Shown piece after piece: positions 39,569-51,800 of a DNA stretch of 64,000 bases. Both the position numbers and the translations under genes were made by a program. Origin of the DNA: Oenanthe sinensis (lineage: Eukaryota; Streptophyta; Magnoliopsida; Apiales; Apiaceae); assembly GCA_028671895.1 (NCBI GenBank), contig CM053795.1, forward strand, positions 13,289,501 to 13,353,500. Reading direction: 5' to 3'. The notes below the pieces were generated by a model that was not told the origin of the DNA, made no database searches, and was given only the letters and a program-made list of their open reading frames with translations. Position 1 is the first letter of the stretch, and every line of letters begins with the position of its first letter.

Positions 39569-41150
39569 TGTTCTACAATTAATATAGGTTAATAGTCCTA
39601 ACGACCTGCTACATATCAGCAGCAACAAACTAGGTGATAAGTCTTGAGGATAAATAAGGAGATTAGATTATGTTAATATCTTGTAACTGATTCATAGCGA
39701 TAGATTTAAGTGTCAATATCATGTGTATATACACCTGACTGGATGTAAATGTATTATACAATCGGAGAGCATTTTCAACAGCTTCATATCCATATTATTA
39801 TGGTATCAGAGCCCCTTATGGTTTAAACACCATTATCATTTTTTTTCAACCTTTTATAATTCTTTAAACTTTCCTCCCATTTACTTTTTATAATAACTAG
39901 GATTTTGACAAAATGTCCATTGTTGCACAAAACCTTGAAACCAATCTTGTCCCAATTACTTCTCATTTGGTCCAGTTTAATCCCACATCACAACTCCCTC
40001 TCAAACTCACAGGCAGTCAAAATTTTGCAGCATGGAAAGCCCAAATTGAGATGCTTCTCCATGGACATGACTTGTATGTCTTTCTTGATGGCACAAACCC
40101 TGCACCTGCTGCAACTATTTTAGACAAAGAGAAAGAAGTACTTAACCCGGCTTTCAAATTATGGTTCCGTCAGGACAAACTCATCCAAAATGCATTACTA
40201 GGCTTCTGTTGATCCGACTCTTGCTTCCACCGTTGCCACTGCTGCCTCTGCAAAAAGTGCCTACAAATCGCTCCACACTGCGTTTGTCAATAAGTCGGAA
40301 ACACGGATCTTTAGTTTGGTGAATGTCTCCGAAACATCTGCTCTCTAGCCGATGAACTTGCTACTGCAGGCTCTCCTGTCACTAACGCCGAGCTAGTTGT
40401 TAAAATACTTAGCTGACTTGGGAAGGAGTTTTACACTATTGCTGGTGCTATCAGGGCCCGTGAATCTCCAATTTCACATGAGGAATTATACGAGAAGCTA
40501 ATTGATCATGAATTATTTTTGAAGCATGCTGAACTTTCACAAGCTCCTCTTCCCATTACTGCTGCGGTTGCACAAGGCCATTCCTTTCATAATAATCCCG
40601 GCCTAAAAAACGTCCACCACCACAATCTTCGTGACGTCCGTCATCACCACAATCTCATTCTCAATCTAATGGATGGTGACCGGCTTCTTAATGGTTCGCG
40701 TATTCGCTGTCAGCTTTGTGATCGTTATGGTCATTCTACCAAAGTTTGTCAACTATATCGATGGGCGATGGTAATTCTATACCAATTACGCATTCTGGTA
40801 ACACATGCCTCTCTACTCCTACTCACACTTTTCATCTTAATAATACTTTGTGTGCACCTGCTATTAAACAAAATTTACTATCTGTCTCGAAGTGTAACTC
40901 AACATCAATTGAATTTTCTCCGAATTGTTTTTGTGTGAAGGATCTACATTCGGGAGTACCCCTGGTGCGCGGCCAGAATAAAGATGGTTTGTATCAATGG
41001 CCCCAATCATCAGTGCATTCACCTTCCGGTCCTCACTCTTATGTGCTCTCCAACAAACCTTCATCATCGCTTTGGCATCAACGACTCGGTCACCCACACC
41101 TTAAGTCGCTCAAGCATATTTTAAATTCCTTTTTCAATACCAATTTAGTC
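39569..41150 (+). mobile_element. Truncated, decayed Ty1/copia retrotransposon
   Basis: A primer-binding site TGGTATCAGAGC (39801-39812, complementary to initiator Met-tRNA) follows a probable 5' LTR (about 39569-39794, TG...CA; start uncertain). Gag begins at 39913 with a UBN2-like start and breaks after 40212; later gag pieces lie in other frames with stops near 40346 and 40414. A CCHC zinc knuckle (CQLCDRYGHSTKVC) is seen at about 40708-40749, then the GAG-pre-integrase region ending in WHQRLGHP at about 41075-41098. The protease active-site segment is missing and there is no integrase, reverse transcriptase or 3' LTR. The element is dead and plays no part in the neighbouring genes. Confidence 0.85.
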
Positions 41151-41164
41151 AGCCAAATAACTCA

Positions 41165-41262
41165 TTATTATTATAGGTCTCCAAATAAAAAGCTATATTA
41201 TAAAAAGCTTCATATCAATATTATTACAGGTCTCCAAATTAAAAGCTATATTATTAAGTGAA
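41165..41262. repeat. Tandem duplication, 53-bp period
   Basis: AGGTCTCCAAA followed by AAAAGCTATATTAT occurs twice, at 41175 and 41228, at the junction between the copia remnant and the fold-back element. Confidence 0.7.
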
Positions 41263-41299
41263 AACATATTAACATAATTAATCTAGTCATCCAAATTTA

Positions 41300-41860
41300 A
41301 AACGAGTTAATCACACAAAAAACCAACCAACTTTGATATTGTTAGCAAAAAAACCATTCAAGATTATTTTTGGTGGATTAACATAATCAACTGGCATAAA
41401 TTGTGAAAAAAATAAAATTTTAACCATGATTAAGTTAAAATATCATATTTGTTATTTAACTTTCAAATTATTAGTAAAAATATTATTCAAAATTATTTTT
41501 AATAAATTAGCACAAACAACTTATATAAATTATGAAAATATAAATTTTTAACTATAATTAAGTTAAAATATCATATCTATCTTTAAACATGAAATATATA
41601 TTTCATGGTTAAATTTCTTATTTTTAATAATATAAAAATGTAGTTGTATTAATATGTCAAAAACAATTTTGAAAATCTTTTTTTCCAATAATATGAAAGT
41701 TGAATGACAAATATAAAACTTTAACTTAATCATGGTTAAATTTTTATTACTTTTTTCACAAATTATGTAAGTTGGTTGTTTTAATCCATCAAAAATAATC
41801 TTGAATGATTTTCTTGTGAACAATATTAAAGTTGATTGGTTTTTTGTGTTATTAATTCAA
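41300..41860. mobile_element. Fold-back element with long inverted arms
   Basis: About 180 bp at the left (CACACAAAAAACCAACCAAC ... ACCATGATTAAGTTAAAAT) is matched in inverse by the right (ATTTAACTTAATCATG-type block ... GTTGATTGGTTTTTTGTGTT). Inside these arms a second, more diverged pair of the same unit is also inverted, so almost the whole 560 bp is a nested palindrome. Non-coding. Confidence 0.75.
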
Positions 41861-42389
41861 TTTAAAACTCTCGTCGAAAATGTATAGAGAGACTGGGTAA
41901 TTTATTTGGCAGCATGGGACCCCCAAACGATTTTTCTCCACTTTTCACGCCTGTAGACTAGTGTAGAGCAGGGTAAGAAAATCAGAAATGCTGATCAGTG
42001 ATTCCTGTTTTGACTGAATAGAAAAAACGTGCATAGAAATTACTCAATGCCCGCGAGAGTAACAGAAATGTCTTCCATCTTGCATGGAACAACATTAATT
42101 AGAAGCAAACCAAGTATGATAAACAATGTAATGACTTGACTTAAACTATACTCATAATAAGCATTTTCTTGAGTCCAAACTAAAGAGCTTCACATTTAAA
42201 CAGTTGTCTTCAGCATTGGTAACGTTATTCAATTGTAGAAAGGGAAAGTTTCAATTCTCATTTCTTTCAGAGTATGACAAACTAATAATATTGCAAAAAC
42301 TCATAACAGGATTCAAAGCAGAACCAAATAGTACTGAAAAACTGAGTATTAAAGAAAGCAAAATAATAATAATAATAAAGAAGCGCCAT

Positions 42390-43295
42390 CTATTGGTCAA
42401 TAGGCACTTGTTGCCACTCCCCGTCAACTGCTTCTTTCCACAAAGTCACATTATTGTCCCCTGCAGCCACGGCCAATAAGTTTCCTGTCAAAGACCAGGA
42501 GACCCTCCAAACAGGCATCTTAAAGTCATTCAAAACTTTACCCTCCCATTTATCATCCTCCTTTGCCACATGCCATACAACAACTGTTCCATCCTGCGAA
42601 GCACTAGCCATTGTAGATTTTGGAAGCCCCAAGTTAGGTGCCCAGGCTACATCCCTTACCCAATCTTTGTGCATCTGAAGGGATGGGGAGCAGTCAATCT
42701 TCCAATTTCCATTGTCAAGCTTCCACACCTTTACAGTATTATCAAAGCCACCAGAAGCCAACTTCTGAACAGGATCCAGAATACCGGATCCAACAAGAGC
42801 ACCAGGAGACATTGAAGGAGCCCATGTTACTGAGGTTACTCCAACAGGATGTGCTTGGTCGATTCTAGTGGTGTCCCAACCACCATCAGATCTGGCTGTA
42901 AAGACTGAAATATTCCCATCAGATGACCCACAAGCCAAGGAAAGGCCAAGCTCATGAGGTGCCCATGCAATAGAATTGACCGATGATTTATGGTCGCTGA
43001 ATATATGAGCCTGCGTCCAGTTGTTTTGGCTGCCTTCTTTCCAGAGTATGACTCTGCCATCATAGGAACAGGATGCAAGGATCGAGCCAAACTTGGGATG
43101 TGCCCAAGCAGCTTGCCAAACAGGGCCTTGATGACCGGTCAAAGTAGCAAAATGTTGTGAAGTACCATTGTTGCTTACACCAGTTATTTTTATAGTGCCA
43201 TCTGATGAAGCAGTTGCCACATGCTTCCCATAATAATCCATCACTACATCATGGATGGTGTCGTTGTGACCTGTTTCAATCTTCTGGGCAGGCAT
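42390..43295 (-). CDS. SEC13: SEC13, COPII coat and nuclear pore WD40 protein
   Basis: An uninterrupted 301-aa frame, the normal SEC13 length. SEC13 pairs with SEC31 in the outer COPII coat at ER exit sites and is also part of the Nup107-160 nuclear pore complex. Seen: the conserved start MPAQKIETGHNDTIHDVVMD, six WD-type repeats with typical ends (ILWKEG, VKVWKLD, VVVWHV, VTLWKEA), HKDWVRDVAWAPN and MPVWRVSWSLTGN. Family members form an open six-blade propeller completed by the partner. The CDS has no intron; a 5'UTR intron is likely (43332-44772). No defects are seen, and it looks like a housekeeping gene. Confidence 0.96.
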   Translation of the reverse strand: MPAQKIETGHNDTIHDVVMDYYGKHVATASSDGTIKITGVSNNGTSQHFATLTGHQGPVWQAAWAHPKFGSILASCSYDGRVILWKEGSQNNWTQAHIFSDHKSSVNSIAWAPHELGLSLACGSSDGNISVFTARSDGGWDTTRIDQAHPVGVTSVTWAPSMSPGALVGSGILDPVQKLASGGFDNTVKVWKLDNGNWKIDCSPSLQMHKDWVRDVAWAPNLGLPKSTMASASQDGTVVVWHVAKEDDKWEGKVLNDFKMPVWRVSWSLTGNLLAVAAGDNNVTLWKEAVDGEWQQVPIDQ

Positions 43296-43331
43296 TTTAC
43301 TGACTGCTACGTTAACGATAACAATAACTTC

Positions 43332-44772
43332 CTGAGGTTCTTTATATGGTGGCTATGTTCCTTTGTTCAACAAATTCCTATATATGTGAATTAAAAAAAT
43401 ATAAAAAATCCATTAGCAGTTCATTAGTGATTAGCAGATCAGAGAATTACTTTGGTAAGATATATTTTTCATCTGCAACTTTCAAGTACTTATTAGATTA
43501 CTGAAAAAATTGATATATTCAGTCACAAATTGAATAAGTATATAAACAAGTAAATGAGATCAATATTTCATATAACACCCTCCTCACAACTAAATCGAGG
43601 CAGAGCATATTCTAAAAGATATCAGCCTCCTTATAGTAGTCATAGCATGTGTGACGTAAAGCGGAAAATGCTAACATACATACAACAAAGTTTCTTAAAA
43701 ATCTTCAAACTTTCGTGCAACAAACCTATTAGTTGGTGCTTATAATGGTATAAGATTGTCAAAGAAATATTGCAATTGCAAACATTACAATTGCAAGCAT
43801 TATAAAAGTTCGAAACATGAGTTAGCAGATCACCCCCACAAGGCCTAGGTGCTTGCCTCCAAGACCCTATTTCTTGGTTTCGTCCCGAAGTCATAAATTT
43901 TAAAAGTATTAAATGTTCAAATATGAGACTGCATGGAATTTTTTCTAAACCAATAAATTTGTTTTGCAGCCAAAATCTTTTCCTAACTCAGCAACATTGC
44001 ATTTGCACACTATTCCAATATTCCTAGTCTTAAGCACACATAAAATCTTAGCTCTATGTTTACATTCTGTTTTGAGAGGGGTTCCAATAACTAGATACTT
44101 TGATTCAAATGTATTCTTAAATATGTCCGTGGAATGCAAAAAGAGAGATGAAAATAAGCACATACATCTATGCATTAAATTATAGAGATACTGGATACCT
44201 TGGGGTCTAAGCACTTGTAATGCTTCGGTGTTTTAAGTGCGGCTCATATAGTATAAATCAGATGACAAGCAAAATGTTTTTAGAAACCTAGATGTGCTAT
44301 TCGATTACGATTATATATAGAGTAAAAACCTCGAAACTTTAACATTTATTTACCTATTCGAATCCTCCAAAATTGTTCTCAAACATATCAATATTTTCAA
44401 GTTATCATTGGCTTCAAAATATACGAAAACAAAGATATATATTACATCATACATGTCAAATATGTATAGCACAAAAAACACAATATCGAAAATAAGGAAC
44501 TCGACTTCTATAGCAGTTAAAACAGTGATAATCAATCAGATACCATAGGCTAATTAACAAAATTTAAGATTAATAACATAATTTATCTTAATTTAATCAA
44601 CCGATATACAGCTAAAATAAGAACATAAGCATACATACATACATGTGGCGTTTCAGATCTAATAAAAATTCCATCAGGATGTGATAATTTAAAAACAAGA
44701 ACAGCTACGAAATGTGCGTGTATATGTAGGTGTTTGTGTGTGTATATAATGGACGAAAAGCTAGAAATATAC
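43332..44772 (-). other. SEC13: Probable 5'UTR intron of SEC13
   Basis: On the minus strand, a donor CCAAG/GTATATTT at 44772 and an acceptor AACCTCAG/GAAGTT at 43332 would leave a leader of 36 bases before the ATG. The first exon would be the C-rich stretch above 44773 (CCGACCCGATCCACCG). No coding region lies inside. Inferred from splice signals only. Confidence 0.5.
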
Positions 44773-45111
44773 CTTGGATTGATGGAAGAAACGGTGGATC
44801 GGGTCGGGAGAGGCAGTGAAATTGGGACAACAATTATAAGTATGTGGTATGTATATATCTACAAAAGACCATCACAGTTGCTTTGCTGCGATTGTCTAAT
44901 CATTTGCAACACGACGTCGTTGCCATTGATTTCTTTATTTTATTTATTGAATTCATTTGCCATTAAATTTTGATGAAGGTACTTGCTATTTATTTAGAGA
45001 GAAACATACTTAAGGTTCTAAAGATTTTATATATAAATGACATTGTGTAAATTTAAAGCTTATTTTCTGTAATTATAATTATACTTTTATACATTTGTAT
45101 GGATTTTATTT

Positions 45112-45942
45112 TGGGAATTTCTATATGTTACCCATGTGCTATTGATTTTTTCTGTTTGGTATCATCACATTTTTTACTACTACAAACGTTATGAAAACGT
45201 TAACTTGGTTTAATTTTTTATGAAAAATTATATACGTTACCCTTTGTGATATTGACTTTTCCATTTGATATCATCGTATTTTTGACTTCTACATACGGTA
45301 CACTTAAGATTTGGTATCATCGTATTTTTTACTTCTACATACGGTACCCTTAAAGTATAATTTAATTTATTTTAAGATTAAATTATATGTACAAAACTAA
45401 TTATAAAAGATAATTATAATAATATACGTAATAAAATATAATTATATGTATTTCGATTCCGATTCGATTTACTCACACCTACTCTCAACTAACACTTTGA
45501 AAGTTGTCATCTCTCATCAATCACCATTATTTTGGAAGTTGTCATCTCTCGTTCTCTCTCATCAATCACCATTACTACGTCGTTTTAGTCTCTTAATAGT
45601 GTTGTTTTGTTTTCTAAATATAACGTATATTATTATAATTATCTTTTATAATTAGTTTTATACGTTTAATTTAATTTTAAAATAAATTAAATTATACCTT
45701 AAGGGTACCGTATGTAGAAGTCAAAAATACGATGATACTAAATGGAAAAATCAATATCACAGTGGTAACTTATATAATTTTTCATAAAAAATTAAATCAA
45801 GTTAACGTTTCCATAATGTTTGGATAACACAAGAGTACCATGTGGAATAAATTATAACCTCAATAATAACATATATAACAATAAAAAATATGATGATACC
45901 AAACGGAAAAGCCAATACCACAGGATACCATATAAAATTTCC
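45112..45942. mobile_element. Mutator-like element with arms of about 320 bp
   Basis: The left arm (about 45112-45430) and right arm (about 45612-45942) are long inverted repeats sharing, among others, TTTGGTATCATC, AACGTTAACTTG, TTTTTTATGAAAAATTATAT, ACTTCTACATACGGTACCCT and AAAAGATAATTATAATAATA. The flanks ATTTTATTT (45103-45111) and ATTTTACTT (45943-45951) look like a 9-bp target duplication with one or two changes. The centre (about 180 bp) is unique and non-coding, with an internal direct repeat (GTTGTCATCTCTC twice). The left arm carries an extra 50-bp internal duplication. No transposase. Confidence 0.75.
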
Positions 45943-45951
45943 ATTTTACTT

Positions 45952-48892
45952 AATTTCAGGTAGTTAGAGTAAGTCCAATACATAACTATATTTAATTATA
46001 TAGTTATAATATAAAATTAAAATCATAAAAAATCTATTCTAATGCATAATTACTTTTTATTGGATATCTATATTATATTATTATACCCGAAGTTTGAGAC
46101 TTTTTGTAATCAGTTTGTACTCAATTTGGTTAAACATTTTAATCATAAAAACAATACTAATAGTTAAATTTAAAGTAGATAGATAATAAACGTTAAATCT
46201 AATAAAAAAATATTTTATATTTTAACCTAATTTAACTATTTTGATTAACTTAATAATTTATTAATATTATATTATATCTAAATTATAACCTAGATTTTAT
46301 ATTTTAAAAATATTATTACAATATAATTTTTATGTAACATAGTTGTACTTAATACATTGTACCAACACTTATCAATTTCATCAACAAGTCAATCTTTTTA
46401 ATTGATTTAAAATTAAAATTTATAAATATTATAATAATATTATTTATTTATCGGTATTAAATGAAGTAGCAAATATTTCTTCGTTTAGTTATAAAATTAA
46501 TAATTATATATTATTATAATATTTAAAACAAATATATTACACATACAAATTAAATCTATATACAATCCTCTTTTTGTACCACGGCTCATGAATAATATTA
46601 TACTCCGTACTATAATTAAATTATAGCATGAATTTTTTATTTTAAAATTATATTTACAATATAATATGTACTCACAATCTACTAACATATCTCAATTTCA
46701 TGAACGCTCAAACCCTTTTTTTATTTAAAATCATAATTTAGTAATTAAATCTCATGAATATTAAAAAAATGTATTGATCAAATTTTATTAATGTATTATA
46801 TTATTATAACTGAAATATTAAAATTTAATAAAATAATTCAAATATAATTATTTATTTATACTGGTTATAAGCTATAGTATGTATAAATGAATATTTGATT
46901 ATTTATTTAAAACTAAAGAGGGTTATAATCATCTTTACCACATTATTAATTAGTTAGAAATGAAATGAAAATTGATCCGTTTAAATATAAGTGAAAGAGT
47001 TAAATTGGAAATAGTTTATTTTAATTTATAATTATTATTGGAGTGTAAATTATTTTTTAACACCAAAATTTATTTTTTCATTCTAAATTATAACAATAAT
47101 TATAGTGATTTTACGTTTAACATTAATCTTGCTCATACATGAGGTCATCCTCACACTGAGCCCAGAAACCTCAAGCTCTTATTTAGATTAGTTTTCTAAT
47201 TTTTTTACTATTTATAAAAAGTTTATTCATATTTGTCAATGTTAATTTTATTATATAATCAGCATACATTAATATAATATAAATAAATTTTAAATATAAA
47301 TTATATTTATATTAGGTATATTCTTAATGGTACAATTATAATTAATTTTTGTTAATGATATTATTACATTTTTGACTTCCACTCTCAAATCACTCTCAAA
47401 CTTACATTTTCATTAATTAAATGTTAAAAAATAGTAAGTATTAGGAGTATGCAAAAGCCAAACTTACAATGATACAATAATATATAAATTTGAATGTACT
47501 ATGAATAAAAAATATCATAGTACAATTGACAAAAATCAATTATACAATGTTATTATAGAGATTATTATAGTATATAATTATTTTTGAATATTTTATTAAA
47601 ATCTACTTTAATTATGTAGATTCTATTTTTTTTCAAAAATAAATAAATTTATATCCTTATAATTGAATATAAAGTGAGCGAGAGTAATCTAGGACAACAT
47701 AAAATAACCCTTACCACTATTCAGGCGCTCATGTCGATTCTACTTTGTTCTGTTATTTTGTATATATCCCACTAATCTTATACTAATTATTAAAGGGTCT
47801 GATCTTTACGATTGATTGCTTAAATCATGTATTCAGGGTTTTTTTCCTTGCGGATACGTGAAATTTTTATAAATAGAGGGGTCACGTACTCACATCATAC
47901 ATCATATGTATGACTAATCTGCGCTTCTTTATGACTAAATACATGAAAGTACGTACGCAAGTCAAACTCACTACTATTTGGGCCGTTGGAGGTAAGATTT
48001 AAGAATCATACGATATTCATTCTTTCTCAATCTTTCTCATGCATATGTCGTTATAAACGTTGTAGGAGAATGATTTATGTACATGTATATTTTATCTGCG
48101 TAAAGAATTTTACTTGTGAATATTGATCCTTCTGGTCTGGCTGCTAGCTTTACGTGAATATGTGATAATATTGCCGTCGGTTGAATTATTGACACATGCA
48201 GAGATATTACATAAATTCCGTGTGTTGCATTTAGAAATTAAGCCGGTAAAAACTTAGGGTAGTTTGAGTCTAATAAACCCTTTATAAGTTGAAATTTTTA
48301 CATATTTTAATAAATAAATTATAAAAAAAAGGAGATTGTTGTATTCTAAACAATAATTTCAATTCTATCTCAGAAAATCATATTTTTAAATTAGATATTT
48401 TTATTATGAAAGTAAAAAATGTTGTTTTAATATTCTTAATATATAGATACATGAAGGACTGAATTATAGAGGAAATTTCTGCTGACAATATTTTTCCCAG
48501 AAAGATTATAGTGCTCTTCAAATAACATGTACGGTAGAACTCTGTAAGTAGCTTGGAGTTCATGCTTTCATGGTTCATACATTTGCCCGCAGTATCAGAC
48601 ATATGATTGCCTTCTAAAAAAAACACTTTTAAAAAAGAACACGGAATAACACCATCAAAACACTTCATTTTATGTAAAATGAATTGTTAAGGTTAGAATC
48701 ATACAATATTGAACTACAATAAAACCTATCATATTGAATTTAACATATCTAAATTTTAAAAATCAAATTTAAATAGAATCCAACATAGAATCTTATATAC
48801 ATTTTGTAAAAATGAAATTTATATGTAATCATGTTATGATTTTTTATTAATTACATGTTTAGAATATATTTTTATGCCTAAAATAACATAAA
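45952..48892. other. AT-rich intergenic DNA, no gene
   Basis: Only AT-rich sequence. A possible MITE (about 45967-46372; AGTAAGTCCAATACATAACTA against the inverse of ..ACATAGTTGTACTTAATACATTGTACCAACACTTA) is too weak to list separately. No coding region recognised. Confidence 0.4.
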
Positions 48893-48895
48893 TGA

Positions 48896-51201
48896 CACTA
48901 CAAGAAAATCGGTCTAAACGGACCGAACTTAACCCACCGAACAAAAAAGCGGGATCAAAACCGACCATTCCACCTACGGTCAGTTTTGTTGGCTGGAAAG
49001 AACAAAAACAATGTCATTTTTTATCTTAAAACCGACCGTTTGTGAATTGGTCGATTTTGACGCTGACATGGTCGACTCATAACCGACAACTGGGCTAGTG
49101 GTCGGTTTTGTCTTTTTCATAAACAAAATCGGCGTCGTTTTTGTGAACATAAAACCGACCGTTTCAGTAGTTGTGGTTTTACTGTTGTCATGGTAGACAT
49201 ATAACCGACCGCCCAACAGTCGGTTATGTGTTTTTCAAAAAAAATTAAAAAAATAATAGTAAATTCATTAAAACTGTACTTAGACAAAACAAAACGGTGT
49301 CATTTTATTGTAAATGTTAAAACCGACCGTACGTCAGTGGTGAAGATTACTTTATTTTAAAAAAAAATACAAGTCCATTTTCTTATTTCTTACAAACCAA
49401 AAAAGAAGGGAGCTAGCTAGGAAGATAAAAGTGGTGGAGATTAAGAGAAAGATAAAAGTGGTGAAGATATATATATTTTGTAAGTATATATATGCATGTG
49501 TGTGTAAATATATATTGTACTTATAGTTTTAAAATGCATGCTAAATTATTTGTAAATGTATGTATTTATGTAGATGACAAATATTGATCGAAGTTGGATA
49601 TGTAAACGATTATAAAGTGATAAAATTAATCTAACTCCCGAATATAAATATGGTGTAAAATATTTTTTAGATTTTGCAAGTAAAAATGGAATGGAGGGTT
49701 GATAAGATGAAATGTCCTTACAAAAAATGTAAAAATTTGAATTGGTTGTCAATTGATGAAATTAGATTTCATTTAATCTCGATTGGGATGAGTGAGGGTT
49801 ATACTGTGTGGACTTCGCATGGTGAAGTTGTTCGAAGGGAAAAGAATCGACAATCGCATTCTCGTCATCATAGGGATTCTTTAAGAATAGAACAACCGAT
49901 AGATTTTAATGCGATGTTACATGATTTTATGAGTGAAAATTATGATTTTTATGACACCACGGGTACTAGTAATGTAGAAGAAGTTCCAAATGATAGCGCT
50001 AAAAATTCGTATAAAGTGATTATTGAAAATGGAGTTCCCATCTATCCCGGAAATACAAAATATACAAGAATAAGTTTTACCTCTAAACTATTAGAATTCA
50101 AAAATAATACTCATTGTAGTGATAAATCTTTTAATAGTTTAATTAAACTTATTATGGATGTGTTATCAAAGCAACACACTTTGCCCGAATTTTATTATCA
50201 TATGAAAAAGATTATGAAGAGTTTGAGGGTTGAATATGAAAAAATTAATACATGTGAGAATGATTGTATGTTATTTTACGGAGCTGACAAGGATAAGATT
50301 ATCTGCGATATATGTGGTTGTAATCGTTACAAAGACGTAGCAAGGAAAAATGGTAAAAAGATTCCCAAAATTTTTTAAGACATTTTCCTTTAATTCCTCG
50401 ACTACAACGCTTGTATATGTCGGTACACACATCCGAACATATGAGATGGTACAAAAATCGAGAAATTAATAAGGGAGAAATTAGTCATCCCGCTGACGGA
50501 GATGAATGGAAAAATTTTGACCTCCGATTCCCATCATTTGCAGAAGAGGTTCGTAATGCGAGGTTTGGTTTTGCGACGGATGGTTTCAACCCATTTGGTA
50601 AAACGGGAAAAACATATAGTGTGTGGCCCATAATAATTGTCATTTATAATCGACTGTTTTTTACCATTCCAATATCCAGTAAAACCGACGGAAAGGCATC
50701 ATAATCGACAATATTCAAATTAAACTGACCATCTTGTTCATCAGGATAGTCGGTTTTATACAGTCGGTTATAATAATTGACAAGCGTACTGCTAGAAAAT
50801 TGATTGATTGCACATCAGTTGGTTATGATCAGAACACGTAATCGACGAACATCGGTCGGTTTTGACCAATTTTAGTTTAGTTGACTTACGACATAATCGA
50901 CAAGAAGGCGGTTTGTTTTGACTAATTTTAATTTGATTGACTTAATGACATAATCGACTAATATTCGGTCGGTTTTAATTCACACGGGCCACCACGTGTT
51001 CAAAGGGGCCCATTCTGTACGAGATGTCAAAAGATATAACCAACCGGCCAAGTAGTCAGTTATATAGTCCTAAACCCCAACTAATTGTCATAATCGACAA
51101 GCTTAAAATCGACCACCCTTGTCGATCGATTTAAGGACTTAAACCGACCGATTACGGTCATAATCGACGTTTTTTGACGGTCAGTTTTGAGTCTTTTCGT
51201 G
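48896..51201 (+). mobile_element. CACTA (En/Spm) transposon, non-autonomous
   Basis: Begins CACTACAAGAAAATC, the textbook CACTA end, and finishes at an inverse CACGAAAAGACTC. TGA flanks both sides (48893-48895 and 51202-51204), matching the 3-bp target duplication of CACTA elements. Both ends carry many copies, in both orientations, of a subterminal motif around AACCGACCGTT / ATCGACTA, the likely transposase-binding array. About 2.3 kb; the interior is the broken transposase at 49574-50710. Confidence 0.88.
49574..50710 (+). pseudogene. Broken CACTA transposase (TNP2 type), N-terminal part
   Basis: Starts at ATG 49574 with a transposase-associated domain (RSWICKRL, then GVKYFLDFAS), has an in-frame TAA within 15 codons, and shifts frame near 49686, where the longest open piece continues (CPYKKC, HLISIGMSEGYTVW). 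A second frameshift in a T run near 50378 moves to the frame carrying the start of the transposase_21 domain (RLYMSVHTSEHMRW, HPADGDEW, FATDGFNPFG). The frame then ends abruptly near YSVWP in the right subterminal repeats, so the catalytic remainder is deleted. It cannot make an active transposase. Confidence 0.85.
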
Positions 51202-51800
51202 TGATGTTAAAATTAGAATTTAAATGAATTTTTATGTAAGATTTTATAGTGTTATTTCTTATTTTTTATATAAAAGTGTTTTTTTATGAAATAATGACCT
51301 ACATGTATATAGGTCTTTTTTTTATTTTATTGAGCTAAAGTTGGTGCAAATTAAATATGGAACATATTGTTTTATTTTACAATATTAGTTATAATTTATT
51401 AAGTTAATATATAAATTGATAAATTCACAATTTTAAATAATTAGCTATCTAATATATTGTTTACAATGTAAGAATTATTACATGATAGAAACAAAACTGT
51501 TGAAATAATCTTTGGGGCTAGCTGTTCGTCCTATTTAATTTTTTATATTTATAAATCAAAATAATATTAAACACAAGGATGTACGAGTAATATTTTATTA
51601 TTTATGTCTAAAAAACACAATTCAAATGGGACTTTTGTCCAACAAACTATTGATATTTCTACATATATATATATATATATATGGTATGGATAGATACGTG
51701 ATATATATATATCACTGTTTTAGTTTAATCAGGACAAGGCAAATTAATCATAAAAATTTAAATTAAAAAATACTAGGTGCTTTGTTCGGTAATATTCTCT
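51202..51800. other. Short intergenic gap, no gene
   Basis: AT-rich DNA with an (AT)n run at about 51665-51682 between the CACTA element and the 3' end of the first metalloproteinase gene. Confidence 0.5.

Noticed and set aside
42454..42868. Plus-strand frames opposite SEC13
   Set aside because: Antisense shadows of a strongly conserved WD40 gene.
43800..43900. Possible tRNA-like stretch in the SEC13 leader intron (AGGCCTAGGTGCTTGCCTCC)
   Set aside because: No cloverleaf could be formed and A/B boxes are absent; it resembles a common transposon scrap.
45446..45655. 69-aa frame in the loop of the Mutator-like element, considered as captured gene or transposase
   Set aside because: No transposase or host-gene resemblance; it reads a direct repeat and AT-rich sequence.
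45118..45945. Possible microRNA precursor or CRISPR-like array because of repeated motifs
   Set aside because: Arms are far longer than a plant miRNA hairpin, repeats are inverted and not regularly spaced; a terminal-inverted-repeat element explains them.
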